From contig NW_024881329.1 in NCBI RefSeq assembly GCF_018691265.1, positions 3,224,001-3,288,000 of the forward strand: DNA of 64,000 nucleotides, read 5' to 3'. A model generated the notes under the pieces. It was not told where the DNA came from and ran no database searches. It worked only from the letters and a program-made list of their open reading frames with translations. The position numbers and the translations under genes are program-made. This document shows positions 9,916 through 21,800 of this stretch, in pieces (within the stretch, counting starts at the first letter, position 1; every line of letters begins with the position of its first letter). The stretch is from Tyto alba (Eukaryota > Chordata > Aves > Strigiformes > Tytonidae).

Positions 9916-12683
9916 TAGCTCCTGCATCTGGGACTGTTCCTGTCCCAGACTGGGCTTGTTTTTCTTCTGGATCAGTCTGGTGACACAGAAGCATTTTTAG
10001 GATCACTTAACTTCCCAGTGTACCTTTCACTGACATGGGCTGGAAGGGAAGAGGGTTTCCCTCATGGGGGTAGCAGCCCCCTGCCCCAAACAGCCCGGTC
10101 TGAGGAACAGGACTGATAACGGGTGCGTGGAGATGCTCCCTGACGGCTCCTTCCATTTGAACTTTGTGGGAAGACCTGAAAAACCTAAACCTCCCATTTC
10201 TCCATATTTCAGGTCTCAGTAGGGTAGAGCCAGAGGAGAAGCAGCACAAGACTTCACAGCTTTCATGCTGTTGGGCAAAAAATGCCCCGCGAAGAAGGTT
10301 GGAGTTATGGTGAGTGGGTACCCATCAGTGGTGACTTGTTGCTTGTCAACAATATTAAAATTTACCAACTGGCCTTGCTAACTTCATGCAGAGGTGATGA
10401 AACTCCTGCAGGTGCTTATTGCAGTTCAATTTGAGCAGAAACAAGCATGAAGTCAGTTTGGAATATTTGTTCAACTGAGCTGAAATGAGGCCTTGACGGG
10501 CAAACAACATAACCCATGTCTTCTTTTAAGCCCGTTGAGCAATGCCTGGGAAGATGGTAGGTTTGCAGACAAGTGTTTCATCATCCTGCTCATAAACATG
10601 GACATTACAGATGTCCCTGTCTGAGCCAGTTATATAGGGGCAACAAGCCCTCTGTGGGAAATGGGTACTTTGACTTGTGAATCAGTTGTTTGCTTAGGAT
10701 GAGAAAAATTGCACTCTTGGAAGAACCAGTGAAGAGCCCATTGACTGTGAAGGAGGTTGTTGGCTCAGGTGGAGACTTCTGCCCAGCTGGCATCTGGGTC
10801 TGCCCTTGATGAAGAGAATTTTCCTCTTAACTTACATGAAAGTGAGAGCAGTTCAGACATGGGAGCCTGAATTTTGGCATGAAGGGTGTCACTTAAGACA
10901 GCCCTGTTAAAACACTTGTCTTTGGTGTTATATAAAAAGCTGGTGGGGAAGTTTACTCTGGATGTGACACAGGACATGTTCATGTCTACAAAGGCCTCCT
11001 CTGAACGTCTCCCTGCTTTGGTTGCACTCATCCCACACCACCTCCGACTTTTGCGCGTGTGCTAAACTCAGGTCTGGCTCTATAGGGGAGAATTCATGTC
11101 TTGGGTACCTCCTGAATTAAGCAACATCAAGGAAGTTCTTGAAAGAACCTCAGTGGGGTTGGGTGTTGGGTTTTCCTGGCTCAGCTCTCTCCTAGTCTGA
11201 GTTCATCCCCTCCCTTCCCAGGCCTGACTGCGAAGCACCTCCAGAAGACCTTCCAGAGGCCCATCTCCTTGCAGATGTCTTCTCCCATGGTGTGTTGTAC
11301 AGGTAGGTGAGGCTGCCGAGGGTCTTCGCAGCTGTCAGATTTTTTATAAAATGTGGTGTCTGGAGTCACACGGCACTTGTAAAAAGCCAGTGAGCTTGAA
11401 ATGGGTAATTTCTGGAGAATTGTTCCCTACATGACCACTGGTTTGTAGGGCAGTTGCTTACCTTGGGGAGAGAAGAGCTTTGTGATTTATCACTCTTTTT
11501 CTTGAGCTCTATGACCACTTTTTTTTTTTTTTCTTTTCTTTTTTATTTTTTAACCAATATAATGTTCTCACTGCTGCTTTGTTTTGGTGCAGAGAGCCTG
11601 AAAGACCTTTTGAGAGCAGAGACGTGTTTCAGCCATACATATTTGAGCACGCAGAGGTCTTAGCGTGTTCTCCAGACGTGTTCTGGGTCATGTCCTGGTC
11701 TTGAGCAGGCTTCGAGGACGCCCAGACACATGGAGGATTGTGATCAGGTGTCAGGTCGCTGTGTTAATACTACCTGGGGGCAGGCTCGGTGAGAATGCCA
11801 GAGGGATCACCTCCCAGACACATCAGCTGCTGATCAGTGTTGGGTCTTGGCTTTTCAGAAGGCCTGCCAACTCAGCCTGGGGCCGTGGAGAAAGGGCCAC
11901 GCAATGGTAGGGTCTGAGGCACCTTCTGGCCCAAGAGTCCTGGGTGGAAGTGGGAAAAGCTCCTGCAAGGAGTGAGGCATGTGCCTGGGGCCAAGCTGGG
12001 AACCAAGCGACCCTAACCCTGGCTATGAACACAGCCTCTCCATCGCTGGAGACTGAAGCCCCTGGGTGAGTCAGAAGGGGCTTCATCCAGAGGGGTTTCC
12101 TGTTGTTTGCCTTCTCCCTGCAACTGCTCTTCACCTCTTTGTGCTTTCAGTTTGAAACACCATCATTCCTCCCGGCTCCAGCTTGCAATGAGTTGGAAAC
12201 CCCTCCAGCAGCCCACACCAACAAGTGTGGAGTGGAAGGGATCATTAAAATGCCTTGTTTCTCAAGGCCAGTGTTTATATTGAAAGCACCTGCATGCGAA
12301 TACTTGTGGGTGTCCACAGGGAGTTGTTCTCTTCCTACAGGCTCTTGTCCAAACTTGGTGATGCAGTGCATGAAGAGAAGGGTGTGGATGTGCTGTCCAT
12401 AGCCCTGCAAGCCGGCAAGACACACTGGTCACTCTGCTTAGTGCCATCAGCATGAGGGGACCAGCCAGCCAGCACCCCAGGACTGGCAGAGTGGTCTGCA
12501 GGTCCAGGTGAACCTTGATGGAATGTTTGTGCCTGTCCCAGGGGAGCATGCTGGTATTTGGGCCGGTTATGTGCAAGGTCCTCGGGGCCTCTAGTGTCTC
12601 CAAGTGCTGATGTGGGTGAAGCCAGCTGCCAGTTCGTGTGTCCTCACCAGTCCTTCTCCTTTTTTTCTTGCAGCTGGAAAGAG

Positions 12684-13500
12684 GCTGAGAGCGAAGGGGC
12701 AGCCCACAGCATGGAGTCCCTGGAGAGGCTTCCCTTTCTTGTGCCCACGGATCCAGTTCCACGCCTGCTGCTCCCCTGTATAGCCCAGCAGACTCCCCTT
12801 CCAAGGCCAAGCTCTCCAGCCGCTTCTTTCTCTTCTCACCACCATCGCAGGGCTCCGAGCCTGATTCCAGCCCCCTGCCCCATGCCAGCTCCAAGAAATC
12901 CCTCAGGGTGAGCTGGAAGAAAACCCCACATCCTAAGGAGCCCGCCTATCTGAAACCAGGGGAACCTACATGTTCCCCCTTCCCAGGATGCATCGTCGTT
13001 CGGGTAACCGACCGCATCTACCCGGGGAACCTCAACGCCGCGTACAACGGGCGGGCGCCGTGCGCGACCAGCGCTGACAGCATCATCGACACGAGCAGCC
13101 TGCCCAGCGCCCGCAGACCCCGTGTCACTCCCTGCACCTACCAACGGAGGGGTTCAAGCACAGCTGGGCACGCCTCAACATCGACATCCGGGCTCCGCTT
13201 CATGGGGACCGTCACGAGATGGGGGAACCCTGCTTCTGGGACATCGAGTGCATCGCAGCCTCGCTGGAGAAAGGGAAGCGTGTCCTCATCCACTGCAGGG
13301 ATGGTTATTCTCTAGGTCCTACTGATGTCATTTAGTACCTGATGGTCAAGCCCTATGAGTTCATGAGGGTGCGGTACCCACTGAACATCCAAGAGTGTCA
13401 TCAGGACCTGCTGGTGCATTTGGAGATGTCCCTGCAGCCTGGGGGCATCAGCATCACGTGCCTGAAGCATTCCCTGCCAAGGAAGATGGCATGGAGCTAA
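12684..13500 (+). pseudogene. Decayed dual-specificity-phosphatase-like gene
   Basis: Two adjacent plus frames together resemble an atypical dual-specificity phosphatase. Frame one (12684 to about 13090) gives a Ser/Pro/Lys-rich N-terminal part and then VTDRIYPGNLNAAYNGR and SADSIIDTSSLP, like the first strands of the phosphatase fold. After a frameshift between about 13085 and 13130, the second frame (to TAA at 13498-13500) reads SWARLNIDIRAP, DIECIAASLEKGKRVLIHC (Cys codon 13294-13296) and YPLNIQECHQDLL. The catalytic signature HCxxxxxR is present as HCRDGYSL, so the invariant Arg is Leu, and a TAG at 13333-13335 interrupts the next helix. Frameshift, nonsense codon and lost Arg argue for a pseudogene; the family could instead be a pseudophosphatase with assembly errors. 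No intron is needed across the block. The exact parent gene is not recognised. Confidence 0.55.
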
Positions 13501-16500
13501 ACGGACAGGGTGGCTGTGTTGTTTGGCAGCGGCCCTGAGGAGGAAAAGCCAAAAGCCTTAATTCTGTCTCGTGGGTGAATGAGGTGACTGTAGCTTTGGG
13601 GTATGTAGGACAGCACCGGCACAAGATTCAAAGGCCATGGCTTTCCTTGGTAGCGGTTCCTAGAGGCTGGTGTCAGCAGAAGTAGAGTGCGTGGAGGTTG
13701 TAGGGGTACACTGGAGGGAAAGAGAACACCCTGGGCAGGATGGGAGCCATGTGCTTTGCTTTGGTCTGATGTGATTTTGGGAAAGCAAAGCGCAGTCAGG
13801 TGCTGGTTGCTCAGTGGTCCTGCCTGAGCTTTTACCATGAGCACAACTGCTGCTGAGCAGAAGGCTTGTTTTTTCGCTAACAGTGTCGTCCTTGGAAATA
13901 AGTCATAGTGTCGTCTAGTGTCATGCCACTCCATAGTGCCTGTCCAACTGCTGCTTGTAGGATGTTAAAGAGGAGGCAAGGGGTAATGGTGTAGGAGATG
14001 GTTGTGAGGGTCATCTTGCATGGATCCATCAAGTCCTTCCAACACGTGGTGGTTTGCTGGAGGAGCCTGGCCCAGAAGTCTCTCTAAAGCCCAGGGCAGA
14101 ACCTCCTGTATGTGCCAGGTCTTCCCTCTCTGTGGCCTCGCAGGACGGTGAAGGTGCTCTGGGAATGGTGGGCCATACCCATGGTGCGTTCCTCTAGCAT
14201 GGGTAGAGGAGAACGAGGGAAGGGAACAAGGTCATCTGATCCACGGGAAAGGTAACCAAGTGTGAACGGTGCGTCCGCTCCCGGCCCCTGTGCAATACCC
14301 TCACTCACACCTCATATTCACAGAGCCAAGCACCTTCCTGGAGCTTCCTTATATCTTCCTTGAGTTTTTCTGGAAGGAACTTGTTCATTCATCACTTAAA
14401 CACACTACTTCCTTTGGAAACCTCTGTCTGTGTTAATGTTAACCATAGCTCCTAACTTTGGGATGGTTTTCTTTTTCTGTTCTTTCTGGTCCTCACTGGG
14501 TTTCTTCCTCATGACATTCTAGGTCTGGGGCTTCTTTCTTTTTCTGGGAGAGCTGTCCTGCAGCTTAACCTCTGTGCAAGGCAGCTCCAGGGATAGCCTT
14601 ATGCAGACTGGGAGGCTCGACCTTCTGCTCACCATCCACTCATTCTGTATCCTACAAACACATCTGTTGGCAGACAAAATTTTGCTCGGTGGGACTTCTT
14701 TCTCTGAACTTATTTATTCAACTATTTCAGGCCAACACTTCCCTATTACAAGGTGATAGCCAAAGCCTTGAACTCAGAGCGAATCTCTTTTGCTGTGCTG
14801 CATGCCTGGACTCCAGGAGGTTCAGAAAGCCTTCATTCCATGGGGCTGAAAGAAACTCCTTGGGCATGGGGAATTTCTGAATGGAGAACTCCCCAAGTTT
14901 TTATCTCTCCACCAAGAGCTGAGCTGCTCTCTGGAGGACTGGTGGGCCAACAGTGGCCGGAATGTGTGTAGCTGCGTAGTGAGCTAAAGAAAATGTCTGT
15001 AGAGACTTTGGAAAGAATAATAAAGACTTGATTTAACTCTAGAGTCAAACATGGTGTAGGCAGTTGGCACTGAGAAGAGGAGTGGCTAAGCTGTCCCTGA
15101 ATGGCTGATTTTGGCTGTTGAGGGTGGCCGCTGTCTGTCTGCAAATGTGCTTGCTTTGGTCTCTGTTTTTTAAATTTACTGAGGAACTGGTTTTAGCTGG
15201 GACAAGCAGACATTCCTCCTGCCAGACTGACTATTTTTTGCTGAAGTCCAGGTGGGAGGTGGGTGCTGGGTGCAGTGATGCCTCTACCCATGAGTATTAC
15301 TCAGCGGCCGCAGCGAGGGATGCTCCTGAGGGCAGAAGCTGCTGGAGTTTAACCTCTCTGTTTCCTAGGTCTGCCTGAGCTGAAGACCCCTGTCTCCATT
15401 AGAGCTCAGCATCTGGGGGACGTGGAAGTGCAGGGGGTGGGCGGGGAGGAGGGTTGGATTGGGCGGGTCCTTGGCTCTTCCCAAACCTGGCTCCTTCACT
15501 AGGTGCTGACCCACCGCTGTTGCATGGGAGCCCAGATGAGGGCAAAACCAGCCCAAACCTCTGCTGAACTGCCCCCTCGCTGTGCATTCCCAGGAGTCTC
15601 ACGGTGGATTTGCAAGGGGGTAGCTCAGATCTACAGGCCAGCATACGCTGACACCGAGATGTTTCACTACCCAAACCATCTCCCTCGTGACGTTTCAGAG
15701 GGCCAAATCCTGAGCGGACCCAGCCTTGCCCACGCTTAGGGGCTTCTCCCTCCTCCACCTGTTCTGGGGCCAAACGCCTGCAAGACACCAGCCCCATCTC
15801 AAGGACTTTGCTCTTCCTTCACTGGCGTCTGCAGCATTACTTGCATGATGCTGAAGGTGGTGAAACAGGAAGCCTGCAGCAGCGGATTTGCTGCTATCTA
15901 TGTAGCATCTGAGAGGCACCTGGAGAATATTGTCAGGGCCATGTCTGAATCAGCCTAAAAAAACCCCAGCTGAAAGGGAAGGGAGCGCCTGGGCTGGGGG
16001 AGGAGGGCAGGAGTTGTTTGGGCTCCTGTCTCCATGGGATCCCCTACACACACACTCTACATGTGCTGTGACTGGGGCTGGTGAATATTTCCAGCTACAT
16101 TTCCACCTGCCCCTCCTTCAGACCCATGGAGATACGGGTCTGGGTCCCACGGGGGGAATTCCCTTTCTTGCTGGTAGCGTGGGGCTGCTCCCCCCCATGC
16201 TCTGCTGCCTCTCCCCAGCCTCCGGGCTGCAATCAGCCTTGGGGCTGCCCGCAGCTGCTCCACCGGCTTGTTTTCTACAAAAATCTGAGTTGCGTTGAAA
16301 TATTTCACGCAGGGAGGAGCTGCAAATGCTTCCCGTGTGGTAAGCGGGGTTTAAAAGAGCATGCTAGCGGTGCATTGCTCTTGCACATGCTATTGGGGGT
16401 GGATTGTGGGGTGTAGGCTCTTTCCCTTCTTCATTCTTCAAGGGCAGAGCTGCTCCCAAGCCCTTGGAGGCGAACGGAGCCATGCCCTTGTCCATGGATA

Positions 16501-16880
16501 AGTCTCCCAAGGGAAATTTTATTAGAGGCCTTGCAGCTGGATGGCTCTGTGCGGGGAGCCTGGGCTCCCCGCAACCTTGAAGCCACATCTAGTGTGGGTG
16601 GTTGGTGGGAGGAAGAGGGAGAGGAAGGCTCCCTCCTCGGCACTCCGGAGGAAAAGCACCTCCCCGGCTCCTCCGGGGTGGCTCCGCTTGCTGGGAGAAG
16701 ATGTCCTCCCCCTCCCCACCCCTCCGTCCCATCCCCGGTGGCTGCCCTCTCCTCCGGGGCTGCCTGCCTGGCCTGCCCCAGCCAAGGGAGGTGCACAAGA
16801 GACTCTTGCACATCATTGGTCTGAGAAGGCCTCCATGCCCTTAAAGAGAAGGTGGATTTTCTGCTGAGCCACCCGAGAAG
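13501..16880. other. TNNI2: Intergenic region upstream of TNNI2
   Basis: No coding exon supported. A run near 14010-14035 (AAGTCCTTCCAACA) is faintly like a CR1 3' end. The last 350 nt become GC-rich with an inverted CCAAT box (ATTGG, 16815-16819) about 70 nt upstream of the TATA-like element, marking the TNNI2 promoter. Confidence 0.45.
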
Positions 16881-16910
16881 CCCTTTTATACCTCCTTACT
16901 CAGCCAGCTG
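16815..16910 (+). promoter_or_regulatory. TNNI2: TNNI2 core promoter
   Basis: Inverted CCAAT (ATTGG) at 16815-16819, a TATA-like CTTTTATA at 16883-16890 and an E-box CAGCTG at 16905-16910. Spacing to the first donor (16976) predicts a short non-coding first exon, the arrangement known for fast troponin I genes. The start site itself is inferred. Confidence 0.55.
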
Positions 16911-16914
16911 CCTG

Positions 16915-16975
16915 CAGCTCGCCAGTCCGTCCTGTCCGGCCAGCAGGACTCTCTGATTTTCTCCTCCAGACTTGG
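16915..16975 (+). other. TNNI2: TNNI2 non-coding exon 1 (start approximate)
   Basis: A short 5' untranslated exon between the TATA-like element and a good donor, TTG|GTGAGC at 16976. It contains no ATG. The 5' end is placed about 25-30 nt after the TATA-like element and could shift by tens of bases. Confidence 0.5.
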
Positions 16976-17453
16976 GTGAGCCATTTTGCATGTCTCTTAA
17001 TGACCCAGTTTGCTGTTAGAGGGCGATGGGGGGAGCAGATTCACTCACCTGCGTTTTAGGGAGATAAATACCAGGTGGGAGGGACCTGCTGGGAGAAACG
17101 GGGGTGCTAATAAAACCTTCTCCATCCTTTGCCTGTTGGAGGGGATCTGTGCATTGGAAAGTCTTCCTCTGTCCTTTCCAGCGACCTTCTTTCTCTTTGG
17201 TTTCATGCCTTCCTCTCCCTTGGTGGGTTCTGCTTTCTGGCTTGAGTGGGGGAGGGCAAGCAGAGCCGCAGGCTCCCTGGCCCTGACCTCCCCAGGGCCG
17301 CAGGACGCGGGATCCTCGCCTGCGGCAACTCGGCGATGCTCCCTCCTTACACCCCTTCCTCCAGCTCCCATCCCGGTCCTTGCAGTGCCTTCCTCCCCCA
17401 AAACCACCCCCGGACAGGGACCGACATCCAAATTTACACCGTGTTTCCCCTCT

Positions 17454-17484
17454 CCCCCCCGCCCCCCCCCCCCCCCCCCCCTCC
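17454..17484 (+). repeat. Poly-C run in TNNI2 intron 1
   Basis: About 30 nt of C with single interruptions, just upstream of the muscle-site cluster. Run length is likely variable and error-prone in assembly. Confidence 0.8.
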
Positions 17485-17604
17485 AGAACAGGTGATTTAA
17501 AGCCCACGTTGCAGGCAGCGAGCCGCAGCCTGGCGTCGTCCCCTCGCTTCCTCGGCGCTGCTGCCGCCGCAGTGGGTGCGTGCGCGCGTGGGGCAGGGGT
17601 GTAA

Positions 17605-17781
17605 GTAAAAATAGCTGGCGTTCCTCGGCCGCCCCGTCCCTCAGCTGTAGCCCGGCCACCTGCGGTGGCTTTTGCTTCGCATCGCCCCGACCTCCCTGAG
17701 TCACGGGGGCTGGCACTGGGGAAAGGCTGCCGTCCGAGGAGACAGCTGCAGCTCCTTCTGCAGCTCCCTGACCATTTTTAG
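17605..17781. promoter_or_regulatory. TNNI2: Candidate intronic muscle enhancer of TNNI2
   Basis: In intron 1: a MEF2-like TAAAAATAG at 17606-17614, E-boxes CAGCTG at 17642-17647, CACCTG at 17657-17662 and CAGCTG at 17743-17748, and an inverted MEF2-like CCATTTTTAG at 17772-17781. Quail fast troponin I is known to depend on an internal regulatory element in its first intron built from E-box, MEF2 and CACC-type sites, and this cluster occupies the equivalent place. Identity with that element was not verified base by base. Confidence 0.55.
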
Positions 17782-18671
17782 AAGCACTTTTCCCCCCTCC
17801 TCCCCATAGCAATGTGATGGGCCTGCACATTTTCCAGGATAAAGTTTCCTTGGCCCTACAAGCTGTGCCTCCTCCCTCGGGCATGAGCCCCCGTTAACAC
17901 TTCACCTGCCAACAGAGCCTCCCAGGTCTGTGACCTGGAGCGTTTTGGGGGCTTGCCAGATCTGCAAAGGAGTAGCTTAGTTTGGGCTTGGCCGACACTC
18001 CTGCATCCTTCCATTAGGAGGTACAAGCAGGAGATATTGCTCTGCTAGAAGAGTAAAATTCTATTTACAAGGAAATAATTTACAGCAAAACAAAGGTGCT
18101 CTTCCATCTCTTCTCTAATAAGCTGCATCACACCTGTCAAATTCCCACTTCGTGGTAATGCAAGGAATTGTCTGGGGAAACTCTTTGTGCCTTTACCAAC
18201 TCAGCAACAGCTTTCAACCCCGTCATCTGTGCTGAGGTTGTTGCAACAGGCTCCCCTGCCCCACGCAATGGGTGCACATACTGGCAGCAGCAACCCCTGA
18301 AGCCCTTCCTTGTCACCTGGGGTGACAGCCAACCCTCTGCCGGCTTTGGGGGTATTTCTTGTTCATGAAGTGGGGCAAGACTGCCTGGCAAAGTAAAACA
18401 GTAAACTGAAAGTAGCTTTTTCCTCTTCTTCCTTCATTGCATGAAGTGGTTTCCTGGGGGGTCAAACAAGAGACATACCTGCAGGAATTACTGTCACAAA
18501 TCTCTCTTCTTCTGGCCCAGTATCATTTGGTCTGGTCCAGAAGTCCCCTGATGCTGAGGTTTGTGTGGCTGTGAGTAGGCCTGTGTTTGGCTCTCATCCA
18601 CAAACAGCAGCCTAGTTCCCTATATGACAAAAATTTGGAGAAGTTGGGAAATAAGAGCAAACCTGTTCCCC

Positions 18672-18690
18672 TTTTTTTTTTTTTTTTTTT
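18672..18690 (+). repeat. Poly-T run upstream of TNNI2 exon 2
   Basis: About 19 T in a row, 90 nt before the exon 2 acceptor. Confidence 0.8.
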
Positions 18691-18778
18691 CTAGAGGAAT
18701 CTTACTTTGTTTTTAAACTCAAGAAAGTCACCAGCAGCATGAATAATTGTCAACCTTTTTTCTTGGTTTTCACTGCAG

Positions 18779-18808
18779 GCTCACAACCATCTAAAGCAAG
18801 ATGTCTGA
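18779..18808 (+). CDS. TNNI2: TNNI2 exon 2 (start codon, 8 coding bases)
   Basis: Acceptor CTGCAG at 18778; the exon carries 22 nt of leader, then ATG TCT GA (18801-18808), donor GTAAGT at 18809, phase 2. The start has A at -3 (CAAGATG). Confidence 0.93.
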   Translation, partial: AHNHLKQDV

Positions 18809-21800
18809 GTAAGTTCCCATTTTTCTGCCTCTAATACGTTGTTGGCATTTAAAAACTTTTGTTCAACTGCCAACTTTTTATGCTTGTTAAGATTCCTCTG
18901 CTTGTTTCTAATTAGGATGCTAACTGCCTTTTTCTCCCCTTTCTTTTCCTTCCCTCCCTTCTCCATCTGCTCTTCCTGAACAGTGATGAGGTAAGTGTGT
19001 CTTCCTGGGCTTTTTCCTTTCGCGATGCTCATGGCATCAATCCTGGATTCACCATTCCTCCTTAGGAAAAGCAGCTGCTGGGGGTGTGTGTGTGGAGGAA
19101 TGGTTCATGGCAAGGCCTTCTTGCTGACTCCTCCTGGTAAAGATGGCAAGGAGAAGAAAAATCCCTTTGGAAGGTCTTTTCTGCCTCCTGGCTTGGAGTT
19201 AGATGCTTTTTTTTCCCCTCCTTTCCTGCTTCCCCAGCCAGCCACGAGATGGTGCTGGGAAGGCTGTGGTCCAGAGCTGCCTCTCCTCCGTCACCCATCT
19301 ACCACCCAGCCCTTGGCCGAGCATCCTCTCGTCCTTCCCCACACCTGGTCCCTCATTTTCCGCCCACCGAGCACTGCCAAAACGCTTCTCAAAGGCAATC
19401 TAGGGAGACCCGGATCCAGGGGGAGCATGAGCATCCTTAGCAAGTTCTGCCTGGCTTCTGGCAGAGCTGGAACGGGGCTGGGCTCGAAGCCTGGGGGATG
19501 GCTGGGGAAACGCAGGGGAAGGTGTTGGGAGGGTCGTGCATGGCTTTGTCACTCCTTATCTCCTCTTAGCAAGCTGCTCCATCCTTCATCTCTGCTTGGA
19601 ATCTCCCCCGAAGTCCAAAACACCACAAGCTCAAGCTTGTCCTCAGTGAGAGAAAAGAGGATTTCAGGGACACATAGAAACCCCACAATATGGTGCTGAT
19701 GTTCAACAGGTGCTTTTATTCCCCGTCAAACCCAGTGCCCCCAGAAAAGGCTGGGAGAGCACTCTCTGCTAAGGTACCAGTTTTCAGATGGAGAACAAGC
19801 CCTGGGCTCACAGTGCTCAAGGGATCTGCTCTGTCACGGCCCACGCCTGGATTCGTACGAGCAAAATCCTGCCTGTTAATGGTGCACTGCATCTCCGAGC
19901 TGGATGCCTTACCTCTGCAGAGCCCTCCAGCCCTGTCAGGAGAGCCTTAGCACCATTTTCATATGCAAAACATGTCAGATTTTGTTACATTTCGCCCTGC
20001 AGATCCTTATCCACTTCCTCCTCTATGCAGCGTAGACTCACACCCAAATGCTGCTTTCTACTCCCCCACGAGGGCACATCAGATGTCAGGGTGTGTTTCC
20101 CCTGCACCACCAACACTCAGCCTTGCTCGGTCTTCTGGGCAAAATGCTGAGGAAACAGCTGCAATGCAGCGGCACATCAAAGCTGTGGCTTCTTTTGTAA
20201 ATAGACTTGTTGTTGCTGTTCCAGCACATCACGGGTACAGAAGGGAAGGCTTGGTCTTCCAGGGTCCCCAAGTTATTTCTTACCTGGCATTCCAAGGAAG
20301 GGGGAGCTGTTTTGCATCTTGCAACCGCAGCCTCGTGGGCCTCCATCTCTCCTGGCCAGAGCAGCCTCCAGGCCAGCAGACTCTGTAGTCGTGTCTGTTC
20401 TCCAGCTGTGATAAACCCCCCTTCAGCATCACCTGCACTGGGTCTTTTCAGCTCCAGGAAATTATACAGCCTTCATGTTTTCACCTGCCTGGCTGTCCTT
20501 CTCACTGGGTGTGCCATGAACTGCTCAGAATAACATTCCATAGCTCCCGAGTGCCCAGGGGCATCGGGGCCGTTAGCTTGACTGCAAAGCAAAACACATG
20601 TCTGAGCAAAGAGGAAATTAGAGAAAAGGCTGAAAGTCCCAAGAAGCCAAGCTGGAAGTCATATTTTATATGCATATCTTCAAGTTCGTCACCCTCGTTA
20701 TCTTTTCCTGAGGCACGTCGTAGGTTTTAGCTACCCGAGGTTGGCAAAGCTGGGCTCGGCAGGGAGCCTCTTCTTTGAGTGCCGTTGGTTTGGGGACCAA
20801 CTGTGTGGTCAAGCCATCCATCCCAGCTGGAGCCAGCTCCCTGCCAGGGCTGCAGGTCCTCGGTGGACTGGGGGGCTTCATGGGGAAGGGGCGGCGGAAA
20901 GGGGAATGGCCACCTGATAACCTGCTTTTCTCTCGTTCCTCCCACTTGCAGAAAAAAAGGAGGGCAGCCACTGCCCGTCGGCAGCACCTGAAGGTACGTG
21001 GCACTGCTGGGGCTGGGGGAGGTGTGTCCCGACCATCCCATCACCCATCCCTGCTCTCGGCACTCTCCCTGCTGGGGGAGACCACCATGCACAACATGCG
21101 GCCCCCCCCCACCCCACTCCTTACTGGGTCCCCACAGTATCCCTTGCTTGGAGATGCTGGTATTGATGGGGAGCTCCCCAAGCTGCCTCTCCATCAGGCT
21201 CTCCCTCCCTTGCCGACCCCTCCTTCCCTCCTCCCTTGCCTCCACCCCGTGCTGACCATCCTCCTGCTGCCTTCCAGAGTGCTATGCTCCAGCTAGCTGC
21301 CACCGAAATAGAAAGAGAAGCAGCTGCTAAAGAAGTGGAAAAGCAAAACTACCTGGCAGAACATTGCCCTCCTCTGTCCCTCCCTGGATCCATGCAGGAA
21401 CTTCAGGTAAAGGCTTCTTTAACCTTTTCACTGTGCTGAAGCAGAAAGGATTTGGCTCCATCAGTCAGCCTGGTGGGTCTAGATTGGCCTTCCCATCTTG
21501 ACCCCCTTCTCGTCTGTGGGTGCCCTGGAGCTGGCTGGATGTGGAACTGGCTTGAGAGGCAGCTGGGGTCTCTCCTCAAAAACAAAGGGGTCTGGCTGGC
21601 AGGAAAGCTGTGTTACCAATGATGCGTTGAGGCAGTATTTGCGATAAACCAGGAGCATGGAGGCCAGGAGCTGGCCTGCAAGCCACCCTTTGCCATCTGG
21701 TTTTGACCCCATCTGGTCTTCTGGACTGAAGTCTTTCAGAGCCAGAGTGGTCAGGAGAGAAGAATCACGTGTGTCGACAGCCCCCTCTGCTTTTCCTTCC

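Larger units (their letters stand above)
5368..12683. other. SYT8-TNNI2 intergenic region, 5' part
   Basis: No convincing coding exon was seen. It probably includes the SYT8 3' UTR. Notable contents are listed separately: the homeodomain/forkhead-type motif cluster at 6686-6818, the G-rich block at 9430-9720 and the polypyrimidine block at 9800-9915. A short CpG-rich patch lies near 9120-9430. Open frames here are short or compositional. Confidence 0.5.

Noticed and set aside
12255..12455. Short frame containing LLSKLGDAVHEEKGVD as an upstream exon of the phosphatase-like gene
   Set aside because: It looks protein-like by eye, but no homology or splice phase links it to 12684-13500.
13085..13152. 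A tiny intron instead of a frameshift in the phosphatase-like block
   Set aside because: The only GT-AG pair that would restore frame encloses about 28 nt, too short to be spliced.
17045..17884. 279-codon minus-strand frame in TNNI2 intron 1
   Set aside because: It reads through a poly-C run as polyglycine and overlaps the muscle-site cluster; no homology is visible.
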